Of a DNA stretch of 52,622 nucleotides, positions 25,861 through 32,970 are shown one piece after another. Both the position numbers and the translations under genes were made by a program. Within the stretch, counting starts at the first letter, position 1, and each line of letters begins with the position of its first letter. The notes beneath the pieces are model-generated. The model saw nothing but the letters and a program-made list of their open reading frames with translations, had not been told where the DNA came from and made no database searches. The stretch is from Rhodococcus aetherivorans (lineage in GTDB: Bacteria; Actinomycetota; Actinomycetes; Mycobacteriales; Mycobacteriaceae), in contig NZ_JAALEG010000037.1 in assembly GCF_011058165.1 (NCBI RefSeq), positions 1-52,622 of the forward strand, written 5' to 3'.

Positions 25861-25911
25861 GAGCGAATGTATCGCCCACTCGATCAGATCGAGTGGGCGA
25901 TACATTCGCTC
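25861..25911. terminator. 51-bp near-perfect palindrome (two 25-bp arms, 1-nt centre) between convergent genes
   Basis: Arms 25861-25885 and 25887-25911 are exact reverse complements around a single A. Just before it, the unit GGGGAGTGAGCGAA is repeated (25827-25865). The outer 14 bases, GAGCGAATGTATCG, recur at 3384-3397. It separates the convergent crotonase and whiB genes, so a two-way terminator is the simplest role. The repeated sequence also suggests a REP-like dispersed element. Confidence 0.8.
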
Positions 25912-25935
25912 GGCCCCGAGCGCATGCGAGGGAGG

Positions 25936-26277
25936 TCAGCCGGCCGCCGACGTACCCGCCCCACGAGTCGCAGAACCGTCCGGCAGCCAGCGGACATACC
26001 GCAGTCCGCGGCGTTCCCTTTCGGTCAGTCCGCCCCAGATCCCGTGCTGTTCCTTGTTCTTCACGGCATCGTCGCGGCACGGGATGCGGACCGGGCAGGC
26101 CGCGCAGATGTCCCGGGCCGCTCGTTCCCGGCGTTGCCGCTCGCCCCAGGTCTCGTCCTCGGGGGCGTAGAAGGTGTCCGGTCCGATGAACCGGCAGCGG
26201 GCGTGCAGACGCCAGTGGTGCCCGTCGTGTGGGTCCGGGACTTCGGTGGGGCTCGGGGCGAAGGCGGGGAGTGTCAT
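25936..26277 (-). CDS. WhiB-family iron-sulfur transcriptional regulator
   Basis: A 113-residue protein with the four-cysteine WhiB cluster site: Cys28, then Cys58, Cys61 and Cys67 in 'CAACPVRIPC'. The turn 'GIWGGLTERERRGL' (about 79-92) follows, and the basic C-terminus would contact DNA. WhiB proteins carry a [4Fe-4S] cluster sensitive to O2/NO and act with the primary sigma factor; they occur only in actinobacteria and their phages. The spacing and short C-terminus do not let me assign a WhiB number. It is 13 bp downstream of the maoC gene on the same strand, so read-through from that operon is possible. Confidence 0.93.
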   Translation of the reverse strand: MTLPAFAPSPTEVPDPHDGHHWRLHARCRFIGPDTFYAPEDETWGERQRRERAARDICAACPVRIPCRDDAVKNKEQHGIWGGLTERERRGLRYVRWLPDGSATRGAGTSAAG

Positions 26278-26290
26278 GTCGGTTCCGGGG

Positions 26291-27298
26291 TCAGGCCATG
26301 AGGGCGGTGAAGCGCCAGTCCAGCACGGGTGCCGGCGCGTCGGTGCCGCGGTGGGCGTGGACGATCGAGCGCAGTTCGAGGACGCCCCCGCCGCCGTCGA
26401 GGGGCTGGGCGGAGTCGATGTGCAGGTCGCTGGTGAGGGTGTCGCCCTCGTGGACCGGGCCGGTGTGGTCGCACGAGTGCCAGCCGAGGACGGTGACGAG
26501 GTTGGGCAGCGCGCGGGTGGCCTGGGCCAGGGCGAGGCCGATGGTGTGGCCCCCGTACACCAGTCGTCCTGCGGCGCCGACGCGTTCGTCGTGGTGGGTG
26601 GCGGCGATGTTGAGGGTCAGGCGCGCGAGTTCGGGTGCGCTGGAGACGACGTCGCCGCTGGACCGCAGCACCGCACCGGCGAGCGACGGATCGAAATGCG
26701 GTCCCGGAACGCGGGTCCGGTAGGTGGCGAGGTCCCAGTCGGCGGGGGCGGACCACCGCGGCGGTTCCTGCGGGCCGATCGCGGACAGATCGTCGGCGGG
26801 CACGACGCGCGCGGGATCGGGATTCTCGCTCAGCGGCAGCATCGCGCACCGGTAGAAGTCGAGGACGGTGTGCCCGTTCTGGTCGACGGTGTTCATGCGC
26901 AGCGCCGCCAGCCCGGTGGGCTTGCGGCCGGGCTTGGCCGAATTCTCCTTCAGGCCCACCACTTCGGTGGTGATGTAGAGGGTGTCGCCGATATGGGGGA
27001 AGCGGTGGAAGCGCAGGCCGCGGTAGAACAGATTGGCCTTGACGTGGTGGGTGACCAGGGTGGACTGGCCGATCGCCAGGTCGGTGACGAGGCCGGCGTG
27101 CGCGACGGGCCCACCGGCGACGGCCGCCGACAGGTGCGCATCGAGGGGCAGGCGCAGCCGGTCGCCGAGGATCGCCTGGTGGGCGGCGGCGAGGCCGTCG
27201 GTGATCGTGACGGCCGGGGCGGTGTCGAAGACCTGGCCGACGGTGAGCTCGTCGAAGTAGGGTCCGCCGACCTCGGTGGCGGTGCGTGCGGTGGTCAT
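26291..27298 (-). CDS. Two-domain MaoC-family hydratase (mesaconyl-/itaconyl-CoA hydratase-like)
   Basis: A 335-residue double-hotdog protein. The N-terminal domain contains 'YFDELTVGQVFDTAPAVTITDG' and 'HVKANLFYRGLRFHRFPHIGDTL'. The C-terminal domain contains 'RLVYGGHTIGLALAQATRAL' and 'HTGPVHEGDTL'. Length and layout resemble mesaconyl-C1-CoA hydratase/beta-methylmalyl-CoA dehydratase rather than the ~150-residue single-domain hydratases. It lies 1 base after the CitE-like lyase gene's stop on the same strand. Hydratase plus lyase adjacency is typical of C4/C5 dicarboxyl-CoA cleavage, as in the Rv2499c-Rv2498c pair of M. tuberculosis used for itaconate and leucine. The precise substrate is not settled. 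Confidence 0.82.
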   Translation of the reverse strand: MTTARTATEVGGPYFDELTVGQVFDTAPAVTITDGLAAAHQAILGDRLRLPLDAHLSAAVAGGPVAHAGLVTDLAIGQSTLVTHHVKANLFYRGLRFHRFPHIGDTLYITTEVVGLKENSAKPGRKPTGLAALRMNTVDQNGHTVLDFYRCAMLPLSENPDPARVVPADDLSAIGPQEPPRWSAPADWDLATYRTRVPGPHFDPSLAGAVLRSSGDVVSSAPELARLTLNIAATHHDERVGAAGRLVYGGHTIGLALAQATRALPNLVTVLGWHSCDHTGPVHEGDTLTSDLHIDSAQPLDGGGGVLELRSIVHAHRGTDAPAPVLDWRFTALMA

Positions 27299-27299
27299 C

Positions 27300-28160
27300 T
27301 CACTTGTCTCCGATCAGGGCGAGGGTGCGGCGGGCGGCGACGGCGACCGCCTCGTCGAGCATCTGTCCGTCGAGCTGGGCGGCTCCGGCGCCGCGGGCCT
27401 CGGCCTCGGCCAGGGCGGCCAGCACCCGTCGGGCCTGCTCGGCCTGCGCGTCGTCGGGGGTGAAGGCCGCTGCGGCCGAGTCGATCTGGGCCGGGTGGAT
27501 GACCCACTTGCCGTCGAAGCCGAGGTCGGCGGTCCAGCGGGCGGCGCGACGGAAGTCTTCGTCGTCGGTGATGGACAGGAACGGTCCGTCGATCGCCTGC
27601 ACGCCCGCGGCGCGGGCGGCGTGCAGGAGGCGGTCCTGCACGTACAGCCAGTGCTCGGGGGCGGCGGTGCGGGCGCGGCCGAGCGCGGCGCCGAGGTCGG
27701 CGTAGCCGAGGATCACCGCGGCCAGCCGGGGGCCGGTGACGATCTCGTCGAGGCGGGTCACCCCGGCCGGGGTCTCGATCAGTGCCTGCACCACGAGGTC
27801 GGCATCGCCCGCCTCGGTGAGGATCCGGTCGGTCTCGGCGAGGTCGGCCGGGCCCTCCACCTTGGGCACCACGATCGACGACAGGGCCGGTCCGAGGGCG
27901 GCGCAGGCGCGCAGGTCGTCGGCGAACCACGGCGTGCCGGGACCGTTGACGCGGACCGCGATCGCGCGGCCGGTGCCGCGGGTGGACACCAGATCGGCGA
28001 CGAGGTCGCGGGCGGTGTCCTTGAGGGCGGTGGCGACGGCGTCCTCGAGGTCGAGGACCACCTCGTCGGCCGAGGAGGCCAGCGCCTTGCCGGCCTTGCG
28101 TTCGTCGGAGCCGGGGGCGACGAGCACGGCTCGCCGGCGGCGGGGCTGCGCAGGATTCAC
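27300..28160 (-). CDS. CitE/HpcH-family beta-hydroxyacyl-CoA lyase
   Basis: A 286-residue aldolase of the CitE-like group. 'VLVAPGSDERKAGKALAS' and 'DEVVLDLEDAV' form the N-terminal CoA/phosphate site, 'AVRVNGPGTPWF' holds the Arg, 'VQALIETPAGV' supplies a Mg2+-binding Glu and 'VILGYADLGAALG' the Mg2+ Asp. Citrate lyase alpha/gamma subunits are absent, so this is a stand-alone malyl-, methylmalyl- or citramalyl-CoA lyase, cleaving to acetyl- or propionyl-CoA plus a 2-oxoacid. It starts at GTG 28160. Its promoter region faces a FadE gene and is marked by a repeated 12-mer. It is co-transcribed with the MaoC gene. Confidence 0.87.
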   Translation of the reverse strand: MNPAQPRRRRAVLVAPGSDERKAGKALASSADEVVLDLEDAVATALKDTARDLVADLVSTRGTGRAIAVRVNGPGTPWFADDLRACAALGPALSSIVVPKVEGPADLAETDRILTEAGDADLVVQALIETPAGVTRLDEIVTGPRLAAVILGYADLGAALGRARTAAPEHWLYVQDRLLHAARAAGVQAIDGPFLSITDDEDFRRAARWTADLGFDGKWVIHPAQIDSAAAAFTPDDAQAEQARRVLAALAEAEARGAGAAQLDGQMLDEAVAVAARRTLALIGDK

Positions 28161-28200
28161 GGATCAACCTCTGCTGTGGGGCGGTCGGGAACGGGATAAA

Positions 28201-28340
28201 TGTACGGCCATTGTCCGGTCCGGCGCTACCCGGCGCCGACTCATAAGCGAGGACTGGGGCGACACATAGGCCGTTCAGGGGGTGTCTCGCGCCCAGAGGT
28301 ATTGACATCGCGAGGGCGTGAGGCCAAAAATGGCCGTACA
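28201..28340. promoter_or_regulatory. Divergent promoter region bracketed by a perfect 12-bp inverted repeat
   Basis: TGTACGGCCATT (28201-28212) and AATGGCCGTACA (28329-28340) are exact complements 116 bp apart. The left copy lies 40 bp before the CitE start. The right copy overlaps the likely -10 region (AAAAAT, 28326-28331) of a promoter with TTGACA at 28302-28307 reading toward FadE. One regulator could hold both operons, perhaps by looping. The GntR protein encoded at 29558 is the nearest candidate. Confidence 0.65.
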
Positions 28341-28386
28341 AATGACGGGTGGGATCGCAGGTCCCGTGTCGATTCGAGGATTTTCC

Positions 28387-29538
28387 GTGAGCTACCTGAG
28401 CGACGAAGAGACCTTCCTGGTCAAGACGGTGCGCGAGTTCATCGACCGGGAGGTCAAGCCGTCGGTGCAGGAGGTCGAGCACGCAAACGAGTACCCCGAG
28501 AAGTGGATCGAGCAGATGAAGCAGATCGGGATCTACGGGCTGGCGGTGCCGGAGGAGTACGGCGGGATGCCGGTGTCGATGCCGTGCTACGCGCAGGTCA
28601 CCGAGGAACTCGCCCGCGGCTGGATGTCGCTGGCCGGCGCGATGGGCGGGCACACCGTCGTCGCCAAGCTGCTGTCGCTGTTCGGCACCGAGGAGCAGAA
28701 GCGCACGTACCTGCCCCGCCTGGCCACCGGCGAGGTGCGGGCGACGATGGCGCTGACCGAGCCCGGCGGCGGCTCGGACCTGCAGGCGATGACCACCACC
28801 GCCCGCCGGGACGGCGACGACCTGGTCATCAACGGCGCCAAGACGTGGATCACCAACGCCCGCCGCGCCGGGCTGATCGCGCTGCTGTGCAAGACCGACC
28901 CGGCCGCCACCCCGCGGCACAAGGGCATCTCCATCGTCCTGGTCGAGCACGGGCCCGGCCTGACCGTCTCGCGGGATCTGCCCAAGCTCGGCTACAAGGG
29001 CGTCGAGAGCTGTGAGCTGAGCTTCGACGGCTACCGTGCCCCGGCGACGGCGATCCTCGGCGGTGAGCCCGGCCGGGGCTTCGCGCAGATGATGAAGGGT
29101 CTCGAGACCGGCCGCATCCAGGTCGCGTGCCGCGCCCTCGGTGTCGCAGCGGCCGCGCTCGAGGACTCCCTCGCCTACGCGCAGCAGCGCGAGAGCTTCG
29201 GGCAGCCGATCTGGAAGCACCAGTCGATCGGCAACTACCTGGCGGAGATGGCCACCAAGCTCACCGCGGCGCGGCAGCTGACCCGCTACGCGGCGGAGAA
29301 GTTCGACAGCGGCGAGCGGTGCGACATGGAGGCCGGCATGGCCAAGCTGTACTGCTCGGAGATCGCGATGGAGATCGCGCTGAACGCGGTGCGCATCCAC
29401 GGCGGCTACGGCTACTCCACCGAGTACGACGTCGAACGCTACTTCCGCGACGCCCCGCTGATGATCGTCGGCGAGGGCACCAACGAGATCCAGAAGGGCG
29501 TCATCGCGTCCCAACTGGTGGCCCGCGGCGGCCTGTGA
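28387..29538 (+). CDS. Acyl-CoA dehydrogenase (FadE family)
   Basis: A 383-residue ACAD with complete motifs: 'IGIYGLAVPEEYGGMPVS', 'ATMALTEPGGGSDLQAMTT', 'KTWITNARRAGLIALL', helix G 'AAAALEDSLAYAQQRESFGQPI', and the C-terminal 'IHGGYGYSTEYDVERYFRD' and 'VGEGTNEIQKGVIASQL'. The Glu in 'GEGT' is the short/medium-chain-type catalytic base. The start at GTG 28387 with GAGG upstream places the conserved N-terminus correctly; the longer frame includes the promoter. Opposite, across a shared regulatory region, lies the CitE-MaoC pair. Candidate substrates are methylsuccinyl-CoA, isovaleryl-CoA or another short branched acyl-CoA. Confidence 0.92.
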   Translation: MSYLSDEETFLVKTVREFIDREVKPSVQEVEHANEYPEKWIEQMKQIGIYGLAVPEEYGGMPVSMPCYAQVTEELARGWMSLAGAMGGHTVVAKLLSLFGTEEQKRTYLPRLATGEVRATMALTEPGGGSDLQAMTTTARRDGDDLVINGAKTWITNARRAGLIALLCKTDPAATPRHKGISIVLVEHGPGLTVSRDLPKLGYKGVESCELSFDGYRAPATAILGGEPGRGFAQMMKGLETGRIQVACRALGVAAAALEDSLAYAQQRESFGQPIWKHQSIGNYLAEMATKLTAARQLTRYAAEKFDSGERCDMEAGMAKLYCSEIAMEIALNAVRIHGGYGYSTEYDVERYFRDAPLMIVGEGTNEIQKGVIASQLVARGGL

Positions 29539-29557
29539 CCAGCCGTCACTAGGATTC

Positions 29558-30322
29558 ATGGTCGTCATGGGCGAACGCGACACGGAACCGGCGTACGCGC
29601 AGCTGTCGCGACGGCTGCGCGAGGCCGTCGACGCCGGTGAGTACCGCGGCGGCGTCCGCCTGCCCACCGAGGCCGAACTCGCGCAGCGTTACGGGCTGAG
29701 CCGGCAGACGGTGCGGCGCGCGTTCCAGGACCTCGTCGCCGACGGCGTCGTCTACCGGGTGCCCGGCCGCGGCACGTTCGCCAACGAGGACGGGCGGCGC
29801 TACCGGCGCCAGCTCGGCTCCATCGAGGACCTGCTCGACCTCGCCGCCGACACCACGATGGAGATCGTCGCGCCGCTGCGCCGCGGCGTGCACATCGAGG
29901 CCGCGAGCCGGCTGCGCCTGGACACCGATCTGGTGCACGCGGTGGTGCTGCGCCGCGTGCACGACGGGATCCCGTTCGCGCTGACCACCGTGTACCTGCC
30001 CGATCACGTGGCCGCGCACGTGCAGGGCGCCCCGGAGCTCGCGGCCGGGGCGTCGAGCCGGAACACGGTGATGGGCCTGCTCGAGCCGTACCTCGAGCAC
30101 CCCATCGTCGAGGCGGCCCAGACGATCACCGTCGCGCGGGCCACGGAAGAGGTTGCGCGCGAGCTGAACTGCGGGCCCGGACATCCGCTGCTGCGGGTGG
30201 ACCGGCTGTACTCGAACGATGCGGGCGAACCGACCGAGCTGTCCGTCAGCTACTTCCTGCCCGAGCACTACACGTATCGCGTCACCCTCCGCCGCGCCGG
30301 GCACCGGCCACTGCGGCCCTGA
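29558..30322 (+). CDS. GntR-family regulator with UTRA domain (HutC subfamily)
   Basis: A 254-residue regulator. The winged helix occupies about residues 10-75: 'AYAQLSRRLREAVDAGEY', 'RLPTEAELAQRYGLSRQTVRRAF' and 'GVVYRVPGRGTFA'. The UTRA effector domain follows (about 95-245), with 'AVVLRRVHDGIPFALTTVYLP' and 'LLRVDRLYSNDAGEPTELSVSYF'. The true start may be ATG 29558 or ATG 29567, as the only ribosome-like sequence (AGGA) fits neither ideally. It lies 19 bp after FadE and 17 bp before a MaoC gene on the same strand, so it probably regulates this cluster, binding the repeat at 28201-28340. Confidence 0.9.
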   Translation: MVVMGERDTEPAYAQLSRRLREAVDAGEYRGGVRLPTEAELAQRYGLSRQTVRRAFQDLVADGVVYRVPGRGTFANEDGRRYRRQLGSIEDLLDLAADTTMEIVAPLRRGVHIEAASRLRLDTDLVHAVVLRRVHDGIPFALTTVYLPDHVAAHVQGAPELAAGASSRNTVMGLLEPYLEHPIVEAAQTITVARATEEVARELNCGPGHPLLRVDRLYSNDAGEPTELSVSYFLPEHYTYRVTLRRAGHRPLRP

Positions 30323-30339
30323 CACAGGAGAAATGGAAC

Positions 30340-30792
30340 ATGCGGACCTTCAACGGAATCGACGAGATCGAGGCGGCCGTCGGCGAGGACCTCGGCCACA
30401 GCGACTGGCTCGAGATCACCCAGAAACGGGTGAATCAGTTCGCCGATGCCACGGGCGACCATCAGTGGATCCACGTCGACCCCGAGCGGGCGAAGTCCGG
30501 GCCCTTCGGCCGGACCATCGCCCACGGCTACCTCACCCTCTCGCTGCTGCCCGTCCTCGGCTCGCAGATCTTCGCCATCGAGGGCCTGAAGATGAAGATC
30601 AACTACGGCGCCAACAAGGTTCGCTTCCCGTCGCCCGTCCCGGTGGGTTCGAAGGTGCGGGCGACCGCGAAGTTCGCGTCCCTCGAGCGCACCGCCAAGG
30701 GCGCGAACCTTACCGTCACCTACACCGTCGAGGCCGAAGGCGCCGAGAAGCCGGCGCTGGTCGCGGAAACCATCGTCGTGCTCGTCGCGTAG
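30340..30792 (+). CDS. MaoC-family single-domain enoyl-CoA hydratase ((R)-specific type)
   Basis: A 150-residue hotdog protein. The hydratase-2 motif 'FADATGDHQWIHVDPERAKSGPFG' contains the catalytic Asp and His, and 'TIAHGYLTLSLLP' follows. It is the typical length of Rv0130-like or PhaJ-like (R)-hydratases. ACAGGAG precedes ATG 30340. The gene follows GntR and FadE closely on the same strand and may hydrate the FadE product. Its 3' end overlaps by 73 bp the convergent PNPOx-like frame on the other strand. An alternative role, feeding (R)-3-hydroxyacyl-CoA to the PHA synthase at 40960, is possible but not shown by context. Confidence 0.9.
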   Translation: MRTFNGIDEIEAAVGEDLGHSDWLEITQKRVNQFADATGDHQWIHVDPERAKSGPFGRTIAHGYLTLSLLPVLGSQIFAIEGLKMKINYGANKVRFPSPVPVGSKVRATAKFASLERTAKGANLTVTYTVEAEGAEKPALVAETIVVLVA

Positions 30793-31415
30793 CGGTCCAC
30801 CAGCCTGCGGACGGACGCGGGTACAGGCACGTCGTCCGCGACCCACGGCGCGGCGACCGGCCGGCCCGCGACCGTCCGCAACGGGACCACGCCCGCCCAG
30901 GAGCCGTCGCTCATGTCGGGCGCGGACGGGGGTGCGTCGCGGATCTTGACCGTCCACTGCCCCGGCCGGATGGGCAGCGCCAGGGTGGCCGTGGCCGCCA
31001 GTTCCTTCCTGGTGTGTGCCCGGGTTTCGGCGCTGCGCCCCGGTATCAGGCCGTCCGACAGGACGTCCAGTGCGCCGGCGGACTCCTCTGCGGACAGGAC
31101 GGTGACTTCGCCTCGGACCACTGCGGATCGGAAGTTCGCGGACGAGTGGAACAGGTCCTGCGCCACGACGACGCCGTCGAGGATCGACACGCACACGGCC
31201 ACCGGCGCCCCGGACGTCCCCAGGCGCAGCGCGCCCGCTCCGGTGGAGCCGTGCAGGAGAAGCCGGTCGCCGTCGCGCGCGTAGAGCATCGGTACGACCC
31301 ACGGCAGGCCGTCGACGACGGTGGTGAACGTGCACGTGACCGCCGCGTCCAGTACCGCGTCGAGGTCGGCCCGCCGGGTCCGGGCCCGTTCGGGATAGCG
31401 CCTGATGTTGTCCAT
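30720..31415 (-). CDS. Pyridoxamine 5'-phosphate oxidase-like FMN-binding protein
   Basis: A 231-residue split-barrel protein. 'TCTFTTVVDGLPWVVPMLYARDGDRLLLHGSTGAGALR' and 'PVAVCVSILDGVVVAQDLFHSSANFRSAVVRGEV' match the PNPOx-like flavin reductase family commonly encoded next to MocR regulators. The last ~22 residues ('RYATSTTMVSATSAGFSAPSA...') are low-complexity and antisense to the MaoC gene, so the ancestral stop was probably lost near 30790 and the frame now reads on. The start at ATG 31415 is divergent from MocR by 79 bp, suggesting it is MocR's target. Enzymatic activity is unproven; many such proteins bind F420, heme or FMN. Confidence 0.82.
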   Translation of the reverse strand: MDNIRRYPERARTRRADLDAVLDAAVTCTFTTVVDGLPWVVPMLYARDGDRLLLHGSTGAGALRLGTSGAPVAVCVSILDGVVVAQDLFHSSANFRSAVVRGEVTVLSAEESAGALDVLSDGLIPGRSAETRAHTRKELAATATLALPIRPGQWTVKIRDAPPSAPDMSDGSWAGVVPLRTVAGRPVAAPWVADDVPVPASVRRLVDRYATSTTMVSATSAGFSAPSASTV

Positions 31416-31482
31416 GCAGGCGAGCCTCGTCGATATGCGGACCGATGAACAGATCCACAAGACCCGCCGAATCCAGGACCAG

Positions 31483-31497
31483 TATTGTCGTGCCGTG
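31483..31497 (+). promoter_or_regulatory. Possible leaderless promoter of the MocR gene
   Basis: TATTGT (31483-31488) lies 6 bases before GTG 31495. This spacing would place transcription start at or next to the start codon, and no ribosome site is seen. Confidence 0.4.
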
Positions 31498-32937
31498 CCC
31501 CGCGTCGCGCCCGTCGTCCATCTGACCTTCGAGCTGCCCGACACCGGCGCCCCCTTGCGGCAGCGTCTCGCCGAGGCCGTCGTCGACCGGATCCGGTGCG
31601 GTCACATCCGGGTCGGCGATCTCCTGCCGTCGACCCGCACGCTGGCCGCGGAGCTCGGGGTGTCCCGCGGCTGCGTGGTCGAGGCGTACGACGAGCTGTG
31701 CGCCTCGGGCTTCGCTGTGGCCCGGGCGGGCTCGGGTACGCGCATCGCGGCCGGCGCGGACGTGGCGGCCCGGGCGCACGCCGCATCACACCCGGTCGTG
31801 GCCGCCGCGCCGCCGTCGGAGCCGGACCGGGCTCGTCGCGCGCCCGTACTGGACCTGCGGCCGGGCATTCCGGACCCGGCGCTGGTCTCGGACGCGGAGT
31901 GGCGCCGGGCCTGGCGTGCGGCCGCCGCGGCACCACGCACCCTCGGCGTCGCCGATCCGGATGCGCATCCGGAGCTGCGCCGGGCGTTGGCCGATCACCT
32001 CCGGCGGACGCGGGGCCTCGCCTGCGGCCCGGACGAGATCGTCGTGCTGCCGGGCGTCGCCGCCGCGATCCGGGTGCTCGCGATCGCCGCGACGCTGCGG
32101 GACCGCGACGTCGCGTTCGAGGACCCGGGATACGGCCGTGCGCGACGGGCGCTCGTCGGCGAGGGCGCCCGGCCGCGGCCGATCCCGGTGGGGGAGGACG
32201 GTCTGGATCCCGACCTGGTGCGGGAGACCGACGCCGCGGTGTACTGCACACCCGCTCATCAGTATCCGATGGGGGCGCGCATGCCGGTGTCCCGTCGGGC
32301 ACGGCTCGTCGCCCGTGCCGCCGAGACCGGGACTGTCGTCGTCGAGGACGACTACGACGGCGAGTTCCGATACGACGTGTCCGCACTCCCGGCGCTGCGC
32401 AGCATCGACGGCGGGCGCGAGTGCGTCGCCTACGTGGGGACCGCCTCGAAGATCCTGTCGCCGGATCTGCGGCTCGCGTGGCTGATACCGCCGGTCCCGC
32501 TGCGTTCGCGGATCGCGGCAGCCGTGACCGAGAGCGGGGAGGTGGCGTGTTCGGTCACCGCGTCCGCGCTGGCCCGGCTGATCGAGTCGGGGGCGCTGTC
32601 GCGGCATCTGGCGCGTGCGTCCCGCACGTACCGCGCCCGGCGGTCCGCGTTCGTCGGTGCGCTACGCGATCTCGAGCGGTTCGGCGTGTCGGTGACCGGT
32701 ATCGAAGCGGGTTTGCATGTGGTGCTGCGTTTTCCGGAGGACGTCGACGACGTGGCGGTCGCCGCCGCAGCACGACGGCTCGGGGTGGAGAGCGCGCCGC
32801 TCAGCACGTACAGCGCGGCCCCCGGCGGTCCGCGCGGACTCGTGTGCGGGTACGCGCGGTTGCCGGAATCCCGGGCGGTGGACGCGGCCGACGCGATCGG
32901 GGCGGCCCTGCGCGGTGTGTCCTTCGGGCTGTCCTAG
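31495..32937 (+). CDS. MocR-family regulator (GntR winged helix fused to PLP aminotransferase fold)
   Basis: A 480-residue MocR protein. Residues ~10-75 form the winged helix ('PLRQRLAEAVVDRIRCGHIRVGDLLPSTRTLAAELGVSRGCVVEAYDEL'-type, split here by motif). The remainder is a fold-type I aminotransferase: 'VVLPGVAAAIRVLA', 'VAFEDPGYGRAR', 'AVYCTPAHQYPMGARM', 'VVVEDDYDGEFRYD' and 'YVGTASKILSPDLRLAWL', where Lys in 'TASKIL' is the PLP lysine. PdxR-type members control PLP synthesis; others control amino-acid or GABA genes. The start at GTG 31495 avoids overlap with the divergent PNPOx-like gene. It probably regulates that neighbour with PLP as effector. Confidence 0.9.
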   Translation: MPRVAPVVHLTFELPDTGAPLRQRLAEAVVDRIRCGHIRVGDLLPSTRTLAAELGVSRGCVVEAYDELCASGFAVARAGSGTRIAAGADVAARAHAASHPVVAAAPPSEPDRARRAPVLDLRPGIPDPALVSDAEWRRAWRAAAAAPRTLGVADPDAHPELRRALADHLRRTRGLACGPDEIVVLPGVAAAIRVLAIAATLRDRDVAFEDPGYGRARRALVGEGARPRPIPVGEDGLDPDLVRETDAAVYCTPAHQYPMGARMPVSRRARLVARAAETGTVVVEDDYDGEFRYDVSALPALRSIDGGRECVAYVGTASKILSPDLRLAWLIPPVPLRSRIAAAVTESGEVACSVTASALARLIESGALSRHLARASRTYRARRSAFVGALRDLERFGVSVTGIEAGLHVVLRFPEDVDDVAVAAAARRLGVESAPLSTYSAAPGGPRGLVCGYARLPESRAVDAADAIGAALRGVSFGLS

Positions 32938-32955
32938 CCGCCCAAAGGACGCACC

Positions 32956-32970
32956 GGCGGCGGAGCCGCC
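32956..32970. terminator. Short GC hairpin between convergent MocR and DSD-like genes
   Basis: GGCGGC-gga-GCCGCC, directly at the end of the minus-strand gene. It is small but well placed for two-way termination. Confidence 0.5.

Noticed and set aside
25827-25911. CRISPR-like array
   Set aside because: The repeats are adjacent and palindromic with no spacers of regular length, and there are no cas genes.
27295-29667. 790-codon open frame on the minus strand
   Set aside because: It covers fadE in antisense and then the citE region in a wrong frame; no motif is present, and the real genes explain the DNA.
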